DNA of 64,000 bases from Streptomyces sp. NBC_00247 (GCF_036188265.1 NZ_CP108093.1:2046001-2110000); one strand, 5' to 3'. Numbered from the stretch's first letter, positions 51,629-61,871 are shown. The notes: generated by a model from the sequence alone, not told the origin. Numbers and translations are program-made.

Positions 51629-51690
51629 CCGCACGACGAGCGAGGCCCCCGCCGGTGAATGACCCGGCGGGGGCCTCGCTCGTCGTGCGG
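51629..51690. terminator. 27-bp perfect inverted repeat, bidirectional terminator
   Basis: 51629-51655 pairs with 51664-51690 without mismatch around an 8-nt loop. It follows mycoredoxin and faces the convergent nudC gene. Confidence 0.88.
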
Positions 51691-51816
51691 TGGGCGGCTC
51701 GCGCCGCGGCGCTCCGGCCGGGGCGGGGATGACGGGCACAGGACAGCCGGACTCCCGCACGCCAGGACACCGGAGCGCCCGGCTCACGACGCCGCTGCCG
51801 GACGCGGGTGGCTGCC

Positions 51817-52764
51817 TCAGCCCAGCGGGCGGGCCTTCGGGAGCGGCTTGCCGTACCACATCTCGATGAGCCGGGCGGCGATGGAGATGCCGTTCGGGGG
51901 CAGGACCGCACCCGACTCGAAGGCCTCCGTCAGTTCGTCGCGGGAGAACCAGCGGGCCTCCTCGATCTCGTCGCCGTCGACGTCGATCTTCGACGTGGTC
52001 GCCCGCGCCATGAACCCGAGCATCAGGCTGGAGGGGAAGGGCCAGGGCTGGCTGGCGACGTACTCGACGTCACCGATGGTGATCCCGGCCTCTTCCAGCA
52101 CCTCGCGGGCGACGGACTGCTCTATCGACTCGCCCGGCTCCACGAACCCGGCGAGGGTCGAGAACCGGCCCTCGGGCCAGTGCACCTGGCGGCCGAGGAG
52201 AGCACGGTCCTGATCGTCGATGACCAGCATGATCACGGCGGGATCGGTACGGGGGTAGTGCTCGGCGCCGCATGCCTGGCAGCGGCGGATGTGCCCGGCC
52301 GCCGCGATCATGGTGCGCTCGCCGCAACGGGAGCAGAAGCGGTGCAGCCGCTGCCAGTTCTCCAGCGCCACCGCGTGGACCATGAGACCGGCGTCCCGGT
52401 CGCTGAGCAGCATGCCCGCTTCGCGCAGTCCGGCGGGCCGGGCCTGCTGGTCCATACGTCCGGGCAGCGAGTCCTTCTGGAGGGCGAAGTAGCTGACGCC
52501 GTCCCCGTCGGTGCCGAGGAAGTAGCGGTGGGTCTCCGTCATGGGGGCCTCGAAGGCCGGGGTCATGACGATCTCGGTGCCGCCGTCGGCGGTGTCGTCG
52601 ACCAGCACCTGGCCGCCGGAGACGACGAAGACCTTGGTGGTGGGGTGGCTCCAGGCGACGGCGAGCCACGCCTCGTCCAGACGGTGGTGGGCCGCCCGGT
52701 CGATGCCGCTCGGTGCGGTGAGGCCGATGGGACGGGCGATGCGGTCGGTGTCGAAGGTACTCAC
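51817..52764 (-). CDS. nudC: NAD(+) diphosphatase / RNA decapping Nudix protein NudC
   Basis: Protein of 315 residues from a GTG start. It has a zinc ribbon Cys144/Cys147 and Cys162/Cys165, a perfect Nudix box GFVEPGESIEQSVAREVLEE (206-225), and the family-defining SQPWPFP (239-245). NudC cleaves NAD(H) and removes NAD caps from RNA. The downstream end faces the long inverted repeat shared with mycoredoxin. Confidence 0.95.
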   Translation of the reverse strand: MSTFDTDRIARPIGLTAPSGIDRAAHHRLDEAWLAVAWSHPTTKVFVVSGGQVLVDDTADGGTEIVMTPAFEAPMTETHRYFLGTDGDGVSYFALQKDSLPGRMDQQARPAGLREAGMLLSDRDAGLMVHAVALENWQRLHRFCSRCGERTMIAAAGHIRRCQACGAEHYPRTDPAVIMLVIDDQDRALLGRQVHWPEGRFSTLAGFVEPGESIEQSVAREVLEEAGITIGDVEYVASQPWPFPSSLMLGFMARATTSKIDVDGDEIEEARWFSRDELTEAFESGAVLPPNGISIAARLIEMWYGKPLPKARPLG

Positions 52765-52803
52765 AGTGCTTGTCTTCCTACTCCCCCGGGGCGGATCGGG
52801 TGT

Positions 52804-54207
52804 TCAGTTGTTTCGGCGGAGTGCGGTGGCCAGCTCACCCCAGAGGTGGGCGGTGGTCTCCACGCCCTTGAAAAGAAGGCCGAGCTCGACTTTCTCGTCG
52901 GGCGCGTGCCAGCCGTCGGACGGTACGGAGATGCCGAGGAAGAGGACGGGTGCGCCGAGCACGTCCCTCAGGTCGGCGGCGGGGCCGGAGCCCCCCTCGC
53001 GGGTGAAGAGGATCTTCTGGCCGAACGCCCGTCCCATGGCCCGGGCCAGTGCCTGGAGGGCGGGGTGGTCGAGCGGGGTCAGACAGGGGCGGGTCGCGGG
53101 CATGAAGGTGATCCGGTGGCGGATGCCGGCCGGTACCCGGCTCCCGGCCCAGTCGCGTACGAGTTTCTCCACCCGGTCCGGCTCCTGGCCGTCGACCAGC
53201 CGGAAGCTGATCTTGACCAGTGCGGAGGAGGGGATGATCGTCTTGCTGCCGGCGCCCTGGTAGCCGCCGCCGATGCCGTTGACCTCGGCGGTGGGGCGGG
53301 CCCAGACGCGTTCGAGGGTGGAGTAGCCGGCCTCGCCGGAGGCGGCGGTGGACCTGGCGGTGCGCAGCCAGGTTGCCTCGTCGAAGGGGAGCTCGGCGAA
53401 GAGGGCACGCTCGGTGTCGGTGAGCTCGGCCACACCGTCGTAGAACCCGGGGACGGCGACGCGGCCGCGCTCGTCGTGGAGGCCGGCGACCAGCCGGGCC
53501 ACCTCGGTCGCGGGGTTGGGGACGGCGCCCCCGAACGATCCGGAGTGGATGTCCTGCTCGGGGCCGTACAGCTCGATCTCGCATTCGGCGAGGCCCCGCA
53601 TGCCGGTGCAGACGGTCGGGGTGTCCTCGTCCCACATGCCGGTGTCGGAGACGATCACGACGTCGGCGGCGAGGCGGTCGGCGCGTTCCTCGACCAGGGC
53701 ACGGAAGTGCGGGGAACCGGACTCCTCCTCGCCCTCGATCACGAGCTTGAGGTGGACGGCCGGGGTGGTGCGGCCGGTCGCGGCGAGGTGGGCACGGACG
53801 CCGAGTGTGTGGAAGAACACCTGACCCTTGTCGTCCGCGGCGCCCCGTCCGTACATCCGGCCGTCCGTGACGACCGGTTCGAACGGGTCGGTGTGCCAGC
53901 CGTCCTCACGCGTGGCCGGCTGCACGTCGTGGTGGCCGTAGACCAGGACGACGGGGGCCCCGGGATCGTCGGAGGGCCACTCGGCGAAGACGGCCGGGGC
54001 GCCGGGCGTCTCCCAGACCTCCGCGACCGGGAATCCGGTGTCCCTGAGCTTGTCGGACAGCCATGCGGCGCTGCGTCGTACGTCCCCGGCGTGCTCCGGC
54101 TGGGCGGAGACGGAGGGGATGCGGAGCCATGCGGCGAGGTCTTCGAGGAAGGACTCGCGGTGCTGCTCGATGTACGGCTGGACGGCGCTGTCCGGGGTGT
54201 CGCTCAT
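52804..54207 (-). CDS. M20-family dipeptidase
   Basis: Protein of 467 residues. Metal-site segments of M20 peptidases are present: VYGHHDVQPA, the DGRMYGRGAADDKGQ block with the bridging aspartate, VIEGEEESGSPHF with the catalytic glutamates, IVSDTGMW and a late SDGWHAPDEKVEL histidine. The intervening dimerisation domain includes DIHSGSFGGAV. It should cleave dipeptides or related amides. It lies between nudC and adnB on the same strand, 10 bp from the adnB stop. Confidence 0.92.
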   Translation of the reverse strand: MSDTPDSAVQPYIEQHRESFLEDLAAWLRIPSVSAQPEHAGDVRRSAAWLSDKLRDTGFPVAEVWETPGAPAVFAEWPSDDPGAPVVLVYGHHDVQPATREDGWHTDPFEPVVTDGRMYGRGAADDKGQVFFHTLGVRAHLAATGRTTPAVHLKLVIEGEEESGSPHFRALVEERADRLAADVVIVSDTGMWDEDTPTVCTGMRGLAECEIELYGPEQDIHSGSFGGAVPNPATEVARLVAGLHDERGRVAVPGFYDGVAELTDTERALFAELPFDEATWLRTARSTAASGEAGYSTLERVWARPTAEVNGIGGGYQGAGSKTIIPSSALVKISFRLVDGQEPDRVEKLVRDWAGSRVPAGIRHRITFMPATRPCLTPLDHPALQALARAMGRAFGQKILFTREGGSGPAADLRDVLGAPVLFLGISVPSDGWHAPDEKVELGLLFKGVETTAHLWGELATALRRNN

Positions 54208-54217
54208 GTCATTGAGC

Positions 54218-57200
54218 CTAACGGGCTCGCGCGGGTGGCTCGTCCAGCAGCAGTCGTTCCAGCTCCGGGCGGCCGGGCAGTGAGCGGGGCCGGACGGTCT
54301 CTCCGGTGCGTACGTAGAGGAAGGTCGCTGTGACGGATTCGATCGGCAGGTCGTGGAGTTCGGCCCAGGCGAGCCGGTAGACGGCGAGCTGGAGCGGGTC
54401 GGCGGTGCGGTGGCGGCTGGTCTTCCAGTCGACGATCTCGTACGAACCGTCCTCCGCCCGGTACACGGCGTCGATCCGTCCCCGGACGATCCGGCCCGCG
54501 AGCGAGATCTGGAAGGGGGTCTCGACCCGGTACGGGGTGCGGCGGGCGTACTCGGTCCGTTCGAACGCCTCCTTCAGCTCGGCGAGCTCACGCTCGTCCG
54601 CGATGTCGACGTCGTTGTCGCCGCCGCCGGGGAGCTCGTCGGGGCCGAGCATCGGCAGCGGGAGCTCCTCGTAGCGGGACTCGACCCAGGCGTGGAACCG
54701 GGTGCCCCGGCGGGCGGCGGGCTGCGGAGGGCGGGGCATCGGGCGGGCCAGCTCGCGGGCGAAGGCGTCGGGGTCCTCGGCGAGGAGGAGCAGCTGGGTG
54801 GCGGAGAGCGAGGCGGGTACGACGACGTCCCGCACGGTGGCGCGGGCCCGGCGCAGCTCGCCCGCGAGGGCGTCGAGGTCGCGGTCCCAGGAGGCGATGG
54901 TGCGGCTCTCCTCGGGGGTGGGCTCGCCGGGGTGCCGGGCGGCGGGAATGTACGGGAGCGGGCCGGCGGGGGCCTCCTCGACGGCGGGCCCGGTGGGCCC
55001 GGCAGCCCCGGTGGCGGGCCGTACGGGATCGGCGCTCTCCGCGGCAGCCCCGGCGGCCGCGGTGGCGGGCCCGGTGGGGTCGCCGTCCGCCTGGGGGGCC
55101 GTGGGCTCCTCGGGCCGCTCGGTGGCGAGGGAGTCCCAGTCGTCCCAGTCCGGCTCGTCGTCCGGGCCCGGGTCCGGTTCCAGTTCCAGGGGCGGGTCCC
55201 CGTACTCGTGGACCTCGGCGGGGGCCGGTTCCGGCTCGGCGTACGAGGCGTACGGGGGCGCCTCCGCGCCCGCCCAGGCGTCCAGGTGGGCGAGGACCGT
55301 GTCGCGGGCGGCGCGGCGGCGGGCGGTCGCGGCGGCGTCCAGGGGCAGCGGCCAGGCGATGTCGGCGTCCTGGCCGGCGAGAGCCGGGTTCTCCTCGTCG
55401 GCCTCCGGCTCGTCCGCCCAGACCTCGATCTCGCCGTGTCCAGCCACGCAGTGCTCGTACAGCGCGTCCAGGAAGACCGAGGGGCCCCTGGTCTTCTTCT
55501 GCGAGGGGCCCCACCAGTGGCCGGAGCCGAGCAGCAGGGAGCGGGGGCGGGTGAAGGTGACGTAGCCGAGACGGAGTTCCTCGGTGTGCTGGTGCTCCTT
55601 CATCTCCTGCTGGTACGCCTTGAGCGCCTTGGCGTCGTAGGTGTCCAGCGCCGGGAGGGTGGCCGCGTCGCCGCGCAGGGCGTGCGGGAGCACCTTCGCC
55701 TGGGAGGTCCAGGACTCGCGGGCGCGGCTGCTGGGGAACTGACCGGTGACCAGGCCGGGTACGGCGACCACGTCCCACTCCAGCCCCTTGGACTTGTGGG
55801 CGGTGAGCACCTTGACGGTGTTCTCGCCGCCGGGCAGGGCGTTGTCGAGCCCCTTCTCGTACTGGGCGGCGGTGCGCAGGAAGCCGAGGAACGCGAGGAG
55901 GGTGGCCTCGCCGTCGAGGGAGGTGAAACCGGCCGCGACGTCGAGGAAGTTGGCGAGGGTCTCGCGGCGGCGGGCGGCGAGCGCGTGCGGGGAGGCGGAC
56001 AGTTCGACTTCGAGCCCGGTGGTGGCGAGGACCCGGTGCAGTACGTCCATCAGCGGGTCGGCCAGCGAGCGGCGCAGGTCGCGCAGTTCGGCGGCCAGGC
56101 GGGCGAACCGGACCCGGGCCTCGGCGGAGAACGGCAGGCCGTCGTCCTCGTCGCCGCCCCGGTCGAGGAAGGTGTCCAGGGCGTCGGCCAGCGAGACGAC
56201 CTCGGCCGGGTCGGTGCCTTCCACGGCTTCGGCGAGCCTCAGGTCGGCGTCGCCCTCTCCGTCGCCCGCGGAGGCCCGGTGGACGAGGAGGCGGGCCCGG
56301 CGGCCGAGGAGCGCGAGGTCGCGGGGGCCGATGCGCCAGCGTGGGCCGGTGAGCAGCCGGACCAGGGAGGCGTTGGCTCCCGGGTCCTGGAGGACCTCGC
56401 AGACGGCGACCAGGTCGGCGACCTCGGGCAGGTGGAGCAGTCCGGACAGGCCGACGACCTCGACGGGAACGTCACGGGCCACCAGCGCGGCCTGGATCTG
56501 CGGGAAGTCGGAGGCGGTGCGGCAGAGCACGGCGATCTCGGCGGGCTGGGTACCGGTCCGCACGAGGTGGGCGAGGGAGTCGGCGAGCCAGTCGATCTCC
56601 TCGGCGTGGGTCCGGAGCAGGGCGCAGCGGACCATGCCGTCGTGTTCGGCCCCGGGGGCGGGGCGCAGCGCCTCGACCCCCTCGTGCCGGGCGCGCAGCG
56701 GTTCGGCGAGGCCGTTGGCGAGCTGGAGGAGGCGTCCGCCGCTGCGGCGGTTCTCGCTGAGGCTGTGGCGGGTGGCGGGGGTGCCGTCGGCGTGCGGGAA
56801 GTGCTGGGGGAAGTCGTCGAGGTTGGCGACGGAGGCGCCGCGCCAGCCGTAGATGGCCTGGCAGGGGTCGCCGACGGCGGTGACGGCGTGGCCGGTACGG
56901 CCGGCCGGGCCGTGGCCGAAGAGGGCCGACAGCAGCAGCCGCTGGGCGACGGAGGTGTCCTGGTACTCGTCCAGGAGCACCACCCGGAACTCGTCGCGCA
57001 GCAGCGCGCCGACCTCGGGCCGGGTGAGGGCCAGCTGGGCGGAGAGGGCGATCTGGTCGCCGAAGTCGACGAGGTCCCGGCCTCGTTTGGCCTGCCGGTA
57101 CCGCTCGGTGAGGCTGAGCAGTTCGCCCCGGGCCCGGGCGGTGGCGGGGAGCTTGCGCAGCTGCTCGTTGGAGAGCTTGACGCCTTCGAGGGTACGGAGG

Positions 57201-57781
57201 AGGCCGGTGTCGTACCCGGAGAGGGCGTCCGGCCCGACCAGGTGCTCGGCCAGCTCGGCGTCGAGTGCGAGGAGGTCGCCGACCAGAGTGGGGAAGGAGT
57301 GGGTGAGCTCCGGGTAGGGGCCCGGGGCGTCGCGCAGCACGCGGGCGGCGAGCTGGTAGCGGGTGGCGTCGGCGAGCAGCCGGGTGGTGGGTTCGAGCCC
57401 TATCCGCAGCCCGTGGTCGGTGAGCAGCCGGCCGGCGAAGGCGTGGTACGTGGAGATGCTCGGCTCGCCGGGCGGGTTGTCCGGGTCGATGACGTCCGGG
57501 TCGGTGACCCCGGCGGCCACCAGGGCCTTGCGGACGCGTTCGGCGAGTTCGCCTGCGGCTTTGTTGGTGAAGGTGAGGCCGAGGACCTGTTCGGGGGCGA
57601 CCTGGCCGGTGCCGACCAGCCAGACCACGCGGGCGGCCATCACGGTCGTCTTGCCGGAACCGGCTCCGGCCACGATCACCTGCGGGGCGGGCGGCGCGGT
57701 GATGCAGGCCGTCTGCTCCGGGGTGAAGGGGATGCCCAGCAGCTCCTTGAGCTGCTCGGGATCGGTGAGGCGTGAGGACAC
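54218..57781 (-). CDS. adnB: Helicase-nuclease subunit AdnB
   Basis: Protein of 1187 residues from GTG 57781 (VSSRLTDPEQL). A UvrD-like motor carries Walker A VAGAGSGKTTVM (37-48), LLDEYQDTS, GDPCQAIYGWRGAS and HKSKGLEWDVVAVPGL. A long low-complexity linker (about 830-960, Glu/Pro/Ala-rich) precedes a RecB-type nuclease domain with GRIDAVYRAEDGSYEIVDWK and QLAVYRLAW. AdnAB is the heterodimeric double-strand-break resection machine of actinobacteria. It lies downstream of adnA, as in mycobacteria. Confidence 0.93.
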   Translation of the reverse strand: MSSRLTDPEQLKELLGIPFTPEQTACITAPPAPQVIVAGAGSGKTTVMAARVVWLVGTGQVAPEQVLGLTFTNKAAGELAERVRKALVAAGVTDPDVIDPDNPPGEPSISTYHAFAGRLLTDHGLRIGLEPTTRLLADATRYQLAARVLRDAPGPYPELTHSFPTLVGDLLALDAELAEHLVGPDALSGYDTGLLRTLEGVKLSNEQLRKLPATARARGELLSLTERYRQAKRGRDLVDFGDQIALSAQLALTRPEVGALLRDEFRVVLLDEYQDTSVAQRLLLSALFGHGPAGRTGHAVTAVGDPCQAIYGWRGASVANLDDFPQHFPHADGTPATRHSLSENRRSGGRLLQLANGLAEPLRARHEGVEALRPAPGAEHDGMVRCALLRTHAEEIDWLADSLAHLVRTGTQPAEIAVLCRTASDFPQIQAALVARDVPVEVVGLSGLLHLPEVADLVAVCEVLQDPGANASLVRLLTGPRWRIGPRDLALLGRRARLLVHRASAGDGEGDADLRLAEAVEGTDPAEVVSLADALDTFLDRGGDEDDGLPFSAEARVRFARLAAELRDLRRSLADPLMDVLHRVLATTGLEVELSASPHALAARRRETLANFLDVAAGFTSLDGEATLLAFLGFLRTAAQYEKGLDNALPGGENTVKVLTAHKSKGLEWDVVAVPGLVTGQFPSSRARESWTSQAKVLPHALRGDAATLPALDTYDAKALKAYQQEMKEHQHTEELRLGYVTFTRPRSLLLGSGHWWGPSQKKTRGPSVFLDALYEHCVAGHGEIEVWADEPEADEENPALAGQDADIAWPLPLDAAATARRRAARDTVLAHLDAWAGAEAPPYASYAEPEPAPAEVHEYGDPPLELEPDPGPDDEPDWDDWDSLATERPEEPTAPQADGDPTGPATAAAGAAAESADPVRPATGAAGPTGPAVEEAPAGPLPYIPAARHPGEPTPEESRTIASWDRDLDALAGELRRARATVRDVVVPASLSATQLLLLAEDPDAFARELARPMPRPPQPAARRGTRFHAWVESRYEELPLPMLGPDELPGGGDNDVDIADERELAELKEAFERTEYARRTPYRVETPFQISLAGRIVRGRIDAVYRAEDGSYEIVDWKTSRHRTADPLQLAVYRLAWAELHDLPIESVTATFLYVRTGETVRPRSLPGRPELERLLLDEPPARAR

Positions 57782-57860
57782 CCAAGAACGGTAACCGGCC
57801 CCACCGACACCGTGCCCCGGACCATCGCCACCGCTCCTCGGGCCGTAGGGCCCGGGCGCG

Positions 57861-57896
57861 CGGCCGTGAACAGGCCCGCGGCCGTGAACAGGCCCG
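57861..57896. repeat. 18-bp tandem duplication between adnA and adnB
   Basis: CGGCCGTGAACAGGCCCG occurs at 57861-57878 and again at 57879-57896 without change. It lies in the 147-bp gap between the two subunit genes. Confidence 0.95.
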
Positions 57897-57928
57897 TGCC
57901 CTCAGCGGGCGCGCGGCCATGAGGCTCG

Positions 57929-60900
57929 TCACTCCACCACGTGCTTCCCCTCGGGCTGGGCGCTGCACGAGGCGCGGAAGGCGCAGTGGCCGCAGTGCGT
58001 GCCGGTCGTCGGGGTGAAGCGCTCGTCGAGCACCCGCCCGGCGGCCGTGGCGAGCAGGTCGGAGACCCACTCCCCGGCGAGCGGTTGCTGGGCCTGTACC
58101 TGGGGCGAGGTCTCCCCGCCTTCGCGTACGGGGGCGGGGCGGCGCAGCTGGACGAGTTCGGCGCCGCCGGGTTCGGGGCGCAGGCCGCCGAAGACCTCGT
58201 CCACGGCGCCTTCGCGGACGGCCAGCTGGTAGACGGCGAGCTGGGGGTGGCGGGCCACCTCGTCCTTGGTGGGTGCCTGCTTGCCGGTCTTGAAGTCGAC
58301 GACGTACGCCCGGTCCTCGGCGTCTCGTTCGACGCGGTCCATGGAGCCCCGGATGCGGACGGCGTACTCCCCCGCTTCGAGGGTCACGTCGAATCCGTGC
58401 TCCCCCGCGACGGGGGTGCGGCCGGAGCGGTCCATGACGTGCCAGTGGAGGAAGCGTTCGAGGGCGGCGCGGGCCTGGCCCTTCTCCTGGTCGGACTTCC
58501 AGGGGGCGTCGAAGGCCAGGCCGTTCCAGACCGTGTCGAGCCGTTCCATGAGGACGTCCAGGTCGGCGGGGGTGCGGCCGGAGGCCACCTCGTCGGCGAG
58601 TACGTGGACGACGTTGCCGAAGCCCTGCGCGGCGGTGGCGGGGGCGTCGGCCTTGACCTCCCGGCCGAGGAACCACTGGAGGGCGCAGGTGTGGGCGAGC
58701 TGGTCGAGGGCGCTGCCCGACAGCACGACGGGCTGATCCCGGTCGCGGAGCGGGACGGCGGAGCGGGTCGGCTCGTCCACGCCCCACCAGCGGTGCGGGT
58801 GGGCGGCGGGCACCAGCGGGCGGTCCTCGTCGTCGGTGAGGGCGGCGAGCCGGGCGAGGCGCCGGGCGGCGGCCTCGCGCAGGGCGTCGGAGGCGGCGGG
58901 GTCCACGGTGGTGGCGCGCAGTTCGGCGACGAGCGCGGCGACGGCGAGCGGCCTGCGGGGCCGGCCGGTGACGTCGCGGGGTTCGACGCCGAGTTCGGCC
59001 AGGAACCGGGACGGTTGGTCGCCGTCGTCGGCCGGCGCCTTGACGGCGGTGACGACGAGGCGTTCGCGGGCCCGGGTCGCGGCGACGTAGAAGAGCCGGC
59101 GTTCCTCGGTGAGGAGCGCGCCGGGCGAGAGGGGTTCGGCGAGTCCGTCGCGGCCGATCCGGTCGGCCTCCAGCAGGGAGCCCCGGCGGCGCAGGTCGGG
59201 CCAGAGCCCTTCCTGTACTCCGGCGACCACGACGAGCCGCCATTCCAGGCCCTTGGAGCGGTGGGCGGTCATCAGCCGGACGGCGTCGGGCCGGGCGACC
59301 CGGCGCGACAGGGTGTCGGCGGCGATGTCCTGGGCGTCCACCTCTTCCAGGAAGTTGAGGGCCCCGCGCCCGCCGGTGCGCTCCTCGGCGCGCGCCGCCG
59401 TCTCGAAGAGGGCGCACACGGCGTCCAGGTCCCGGTCGGCGTTGCGCCCGCCCGCGCCCCCGCGCAGCGCGGCGCGCTCCAGGCGGCCGGGCCAGGGGGT
59501 GCCGTTCCAGAGGGTCCAGAGCGCCTCCTCCGCGGTGCCCCCTTCCTGGAGGAGGGTCCGGGCCCGGACCAGCAGGGCGCCGAGGCGCTGGGCGCCCCGG
59601 GCGTGGACGGGGTCGTGGGTGGCGAGGCGTTCGGGTTCGGCGAGGGCCAGCGCGAGCAGTTCTCCCGACGGCGGCGGTACGCGGTTGCCTGCGGCCCGCT
59701 CGTCGTCGCGCAGGGCCCGGCCGAGGCGGCGCAGATCGGCGGCGTCCATGGCGCCGAGCGGGGAGGTGAGCAGGGTGAGGGCGGTCTCCTCGTCCAGGAC
59801 GCCCGAGACACCCGAGACACCCGAGACACCCGAGACACCCGAGGACGAGGCCGCCGGGCGGCCGGCGGGGCCGGGCCCGGCAGCGTCCGCCCCCGCACCG
59901 ACGGCGGCCGGCTGCCGCAGGGCGTCCTCCGCCACCACGCGCAGGGCGGTCAGCAGCGGGGCGACGGCGGGTTCGTGGCGGAGCGGGAGGTCGCCGCCGT
60001 CGACCTCCAGCGGGACCCCGGCCGAGGTGAGCGCCCGGCGCACGGAGGGCATCGAGCGCCCGCCGGCGCGCACCAGTACGGCCATCTCGTTCCAGGGCAC
60101 ACCGTCCTCCAGGTGGGCGCGGCGCAGCAGGTCGGCGATGTTGTCGAGTTCGGTGGATGCGGTCGGGTAGGTGTACACCTCCACCTGGCCGCCCTCCCGG
60201 GCGGCGGAGAGCTCGCGGTGGGCGCGTACCTTCTCGGCGGGCAGCCGGGTGAGCGGCATCCGGCGGGTGAGCAGCCGGGTCGCGGCGAGCAGGCCGGCGC
60301 CGGAGCGCCGCGAGGTGGTGAGGACGCCCACCGGCGCGGGCGCCCCGTCCGCACGCGGGAAGGTGTCGGGGAAGTCGAGGATGCCGTTCACGTCGGCGCC
60401 CCGAAAGGCGTAGATGGACTGGTCCGGGTCGCCGAACGCGATCAGCGTCCGGCCGCCGCCCGGCGCCGCCGCCCGCGATCCGGCGCGCGCCCCGGTACGG
60501 CCTCCGGCGTGCGTGCCCGCGCCCGGACCGGTGCCGGTACCACCCTGCGTACGCCCGAGGCGGTTGCCGGCCAGCGCGTGCAGCAGCCGCACCTGGGCCG
60601 GGTCGGTGTCCTGGTACTCGTCGACGTATACGGCGTCGTACTCCCCCGCCAGCCGCTCCGCGACTTCGGGGCGCTCGACGAGCAGGACCGCGCGGTGGAC
60701 CAGCTCCGCGTAGTCGAGGACGCCCTGCGCGTCGAGGACGTCGAGGTACTCCGCGAGGAACTGGGCCGCCGCGCCCCAGTCCGGGCGGCCGGTCCTGCGG
60801 GCGAAGTCCGCCAGGGCGTCCGCGCCGAGTCCCAGCTCACGGCTGCGGGCCAGGACGGCACGCACCTCGTCGGCGAAGCCGCGGGTGGTCAGGCAGGCGC

Positions 60901-61420
60901 GCAGTTCGTCGGGCCAGCGGACGTGGGCGAGGCCGGACTTCTCCAGGTCGAGCTGGCCCGCGAGCAGCTCGCGGACGGTGACGTCCTGTTCGGGTCCGGA
61001 GAGCAGGCGCAACGGGTCGGCGAACAGGTCGGCGTCCTGATGGGCGCGGACCAGGGCGTAGCAGTACGAGTGGAAGGTGGTGGCCTGCGGTCCGCGCGCC
61101 GCACCGAGCCGGGCCGCCATCCGGTCGCGCAGCTCCACGGCGGCCTTGCGGCTAAAGGTGAGGACGAGGATGCGGGCCGGTTCCGTACCGGCGGCCACGC
61201 GCGCGGCGACGGACTCCACGAGCGTCGTGGTCTTGCCCGTGCCGGGCCCTGCGAGCACAAGGAGCGGCCCGCCCGGGTGGTCAACCACCGCACGCTGTGC
61301 CGCGTCCAGTACAGGGGGCTCCACGGCCCCGGGGGGCGTGCGCACCAGCCGGTACGCGCCCGGCGCCCGCCGTCGCGTTTCGCGGGGCGGGTCCTGCCGG
61401 GTGGTGGAGGAGGAGCTCAA
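57929..61420 (-). CDS. adnA: Helicase-nuclease subunit AdnA
   Basis: Protein of up to 1163 residues; the first possible start is TTG 61420, and GTG 61345 is an alternative. The UvrD-like motor has Walker A LAGPGTGKTTTL (56-67), VYVDEYQDTDPAQ and GDPDQSIYAFRGAD, and TAHRSKGLEWRLVVVAG. The C-terminal nuclease domain has GSMDRVERD, VVDFKTGK and QLAVYQL, and an iron-sulfur cysteine set (HTCALQW with CGHCAFRASC), as in AddB-type nucleases. Partner of AdnB. A run of five 9-bp repeats encodes (SGV) units near residue 530. Confidence 0.92.
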   Translation of the reverse strand: MSSSSTTRQDPPRETRRRAPGAYRLVRTPPGAVEPPVLDAAQRAVVDHPGGPLLVLAGPGTGKTTTLVESVAARVAAGTEPARILVLTFSRKAAVELRDRMAARLGAARGPQATTFHSYCYALVRAHQDADLFADPLRLLSGPEQDVTVRELLAGQLDLEKSGLAHVRWPDELRACLTTRGFADEVRAVLARSRELGLGADALADFARRTGRPDWGAAAQFLAEYLDVLDAQGVLDYAELVHRAVLLVERPEVAERLAGEYDAVYVDEYQDTDPAQVRLLHALAGNRLGRTQGGTGTGPGAGTHAGGRTGARAGSRAAAPGGGRTLIAFGDPDQSIYAFRGADVNGILDFPDTFPRADGAPAPVGVLTTSRRSGAGLLAATRLLTRRMPLTRLPAEKVRAHRELSAAREGGQVEVYTYPTASTELDNIADLLRRAHLEDGVPWNEMAVLVRAGGRSMPSVRRALTSAGVPLEVDGGDLPLRHEPAVAPLLTALRVVAEDALRQPAAVGAGADAAGPGPAGRPAASSSGVSGVSGVSGVSGVLDEETALTLLTSPLGAMDAADLRRLGRALRDDERAAGNRVPPPSGELLALALAEPERLATHDPVHARGAQRLGALLVRARTLLQEGGTAEEALWTLWNGTPWPGRLERAALRGGAGGRNADRDLDAVCALFETAARAEERTGGRGALNFLEEVDAQDIAADTLSRRVARPDAVRLMTAHRSKGLEWRLVVVAGVQEGLWPDLRRRGSLLEADRIGRDGLAEPLSPGALLTEERRLFYVAATRARERLVVTAVKAPADDGDQPSRFLAELGVEPRDVTGRPRRPLAVAALVAELRATTVDPAASDALREAAARRLARLAALTDDEDRPLVPAAHPHRWWGVDEPTRSAVPLRDRDQPVVLSGSALDQLAHTCALQWFLGREVKADAPATAAQGFGNVVHVLADEVASGRTPADLDVLMERLDTVWNGLAFDAPWKSDQEKGQARAALERFLHWHVMDRSGRTPVAGEHGFDVTLEAGEYAVRIRGSMDRVERDAEDRAYVVDFKTGKQAPTKDEVARHPQLAVYQLAVREGAVDEVFGGLRPEPGGAELVQLRRPAPVREGGETSPQVQAQQPLAGEWVSDLLATAAGRVLDERFTPTTGTHCGHCAFRASCSAQPEGKHVVE
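59798..59842 (-). repeat. 9-bp tandem repeats inside adnA, five units
   Basis: GACACCCGA and a variant first unit are repeated at 59798, 59807, 59816, 59825 and 59834. They encode VSG repeats within a linker and keep the frame, so copy number may vary between strains. Confidence 0.95.
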
Positions 61421-61871
61421 TGGTTCGCCGGTCCTGTCGGTGGTGCGCTGCCTGATGGTGCGCCGACCGTCGCACCGGGCGTCGCACCGGGCGGTGGACG
61501 GTCACGGACAGGGACGGTCGGGTCGGGCGGGTCGGGTCGGGTCGCTCGTGAGCGGTTCGGCGGGCGGGGTCGGGCCGCTCGTAGCGATTCGGCGGGCGGG
61601 TGGCGGGCGGTTCGGCGGGCTGTCGAAGAGAGGCTGAGAGGTACGGAGGGGTGCGCGGATGAACACGGTGCGGCGGGGGCTCGGAGCCGCGTCGGGCTTC
61701 GACGCTACGCCAGTGGGGGCGCGGGCGGACGAGGGTCGGCTGCGTCACTCGTCACGTGTCCGGTGCGCCGCGGCCGGCCGGGGGTGTTTCCGGTCCCGCC
61801 GGTCGCGTCCGGCGACGCGCGGGATACCGGACCGGAGGAGGGCGACTGCCGGGCCCCGATGGCCGAAGCTG
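61421..61871. other. Intergenic region upstream of adnA, GC-rich repeats
   Basis: About 450 bp contain no gene that I can support. Degenerate repeats of GGTCGG and GGCGGG occur at about 61515-61620. It probably carries the adnA promoter on the minus strand. Confidence 0.65.
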
